DNA of 64,000 nt, from contig NZ_CP155074.1 in assembly GCF_039621805.1 (NCBI RefSeq), positions 682,001-746,000 of the forward strand, in the 5' to 3' direction. Made by a program: the position numbers and the translations under genes. The DNA comes from Paraburkholderia sp. PREW-6R (lineage in GTDB: Bacteria; Pseudomonadota; Gammaproteobacteria; Burkholderiales; Burkholderiaceae). Shown in pieces: positions 63,658 to 64,000 of the stretch; the first letter of the stretch is position 1; each line of letters begins with the position of its first letter. The notes below the pieces were generated by a model that saw only the letters and a program-made list of their open reading frames with translations, made no database searches and was not told where the DNA came from.

Positions 63658-64000
63658 CAGGCGGATGGCTGCAATTGCGGCTCAACGGGTATTTTCGTTA
63701 ATCCCGACCGTTAGCCCTGCGGTTCATTAAGCGGCATTGAACATGCCTTTTTTATGCGTCGATTCAATCGGCTGCCCGGTATTCCATTTTTTTGGCCCGA
63801 ATAGAAGTCTCTTTTCCCATTCTCGGCGGCCCAAGCTTGCGGGTTGCCCAATTGCCGGGCGCGTGTCGCCCCTTTCCGGTGCGCAAGCGTTGCGCGCGCG
63901 GCGCTCCCCGCGGTCGCTGCCGCTCCCCTGAAAGCCCCGCCTGGCAAGGCTCTTATAACGGCTTGCATTCATCTGTTGGTTACCCCGCTCCCATCTCATT
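63658..64000. other. Terminal noncoding stretch
   Basis: About 340 bases to the window edge. The first half contains T-runs (CCTTTTTTATGCG at about 63748 and CCATTTTTTTGGCCCG at about 63785) that could belong to terminators of the peptidase-dehydrogenase unit. Open frames here have no recognisable content. Confidence 0.4.

Overview
The window looks like a piece of a Burkholderiaceae chromosome, most likely Paraburkholderia. It is GC-rich with dense coding. It carries family-typical genes: a DUF4148 small secreted protein, a second IF-1 gene with a Ser/Gly/Arg tail, a NasS/NasT pair, a valine-degradation cluster, and many one-component regulators beside catabolic or transport genes. I recognise no tRNA, rRNA, CRISPR array or intact insertion sequence.

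Layout. 0-5.6 kb: the 3' end of a sugar (probably rhamnose) ABC binding protein; the nitrate-responsive nasT-nasS pair; infA paralog; small conserved proteins; a PAS/HTH regulator of the YheO/DauR type. 5.6-14.6 kb: orphan [2Fe-2S] ferredoxin, an AcoR-like sigma-54 activator, a purine permease, an NfeD-slipin operon and an AraC-type regulator. 14.8-22.3 kb: a co-directional operon covering isobutyryl-CoA to propionyl-CoA (acyl-CoA dehydrogenase, acyl-CoA ligase, MmsA, MmsB, enoyl-CoA hydratase, 3-hydroxyisobutyryl-CoA hydrolase). 22.6-33.1 kb: PAS-LuxR regulator, two CsbD-like stress proteins, an AI-2E-family permease, a lipoprotein with a clan GH-A-like catalytic domain, then MFS exporter, siderophore-interacting reductase and a His-rich PadR regulator that together resemble the E. 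coli YqjH/YqjI pair, and an EmrB-type exporter.

33.1-43.1 kb is an accessory island, and it is the most unusual part of the window. It holds a complete type I secretion system (TolC-like channel, ABC permease/ATPase, HlyD-like adaptor), an AT-rich gene for a small membrane protein, and a 942-residue putative cargo with nine exactly 59-residue (177-bp) tandem units and no visible RTX nonapeptides. A dead tyrosine integrase (stop codon, frameshift, missing catalytic end) lies at the right edge. The borders are mosaic. An 88-bp perfect direct repeat occurs on both sides. A fragment of the emrB gene on the left is repeated on the right, and a fragment of the esterase gene on the right is repeated on the left. 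This suggests the island entered between emrB and the esterase gene, which were once adjacent.

43.2-64 kb: esterase, orphan MreB paralog, a stand-alone citrate synthase, a glycogen-debranching-type glucosidase, a SotB-like MFS exporter, a protein with two tandem Cys-rich modules, an orphan FlgM with a good sigma-28-type promoter, an RpiR-regulated aminotransferase/carboxymuconolactone-decarboxylase-family unit with a matching candidate operator at both promoters, OsmC, a LysR/LysE/cupin group, a superinfection-immunity-family membrane protein, an M20 peptidase and an Ldh-type dehydrogenase.
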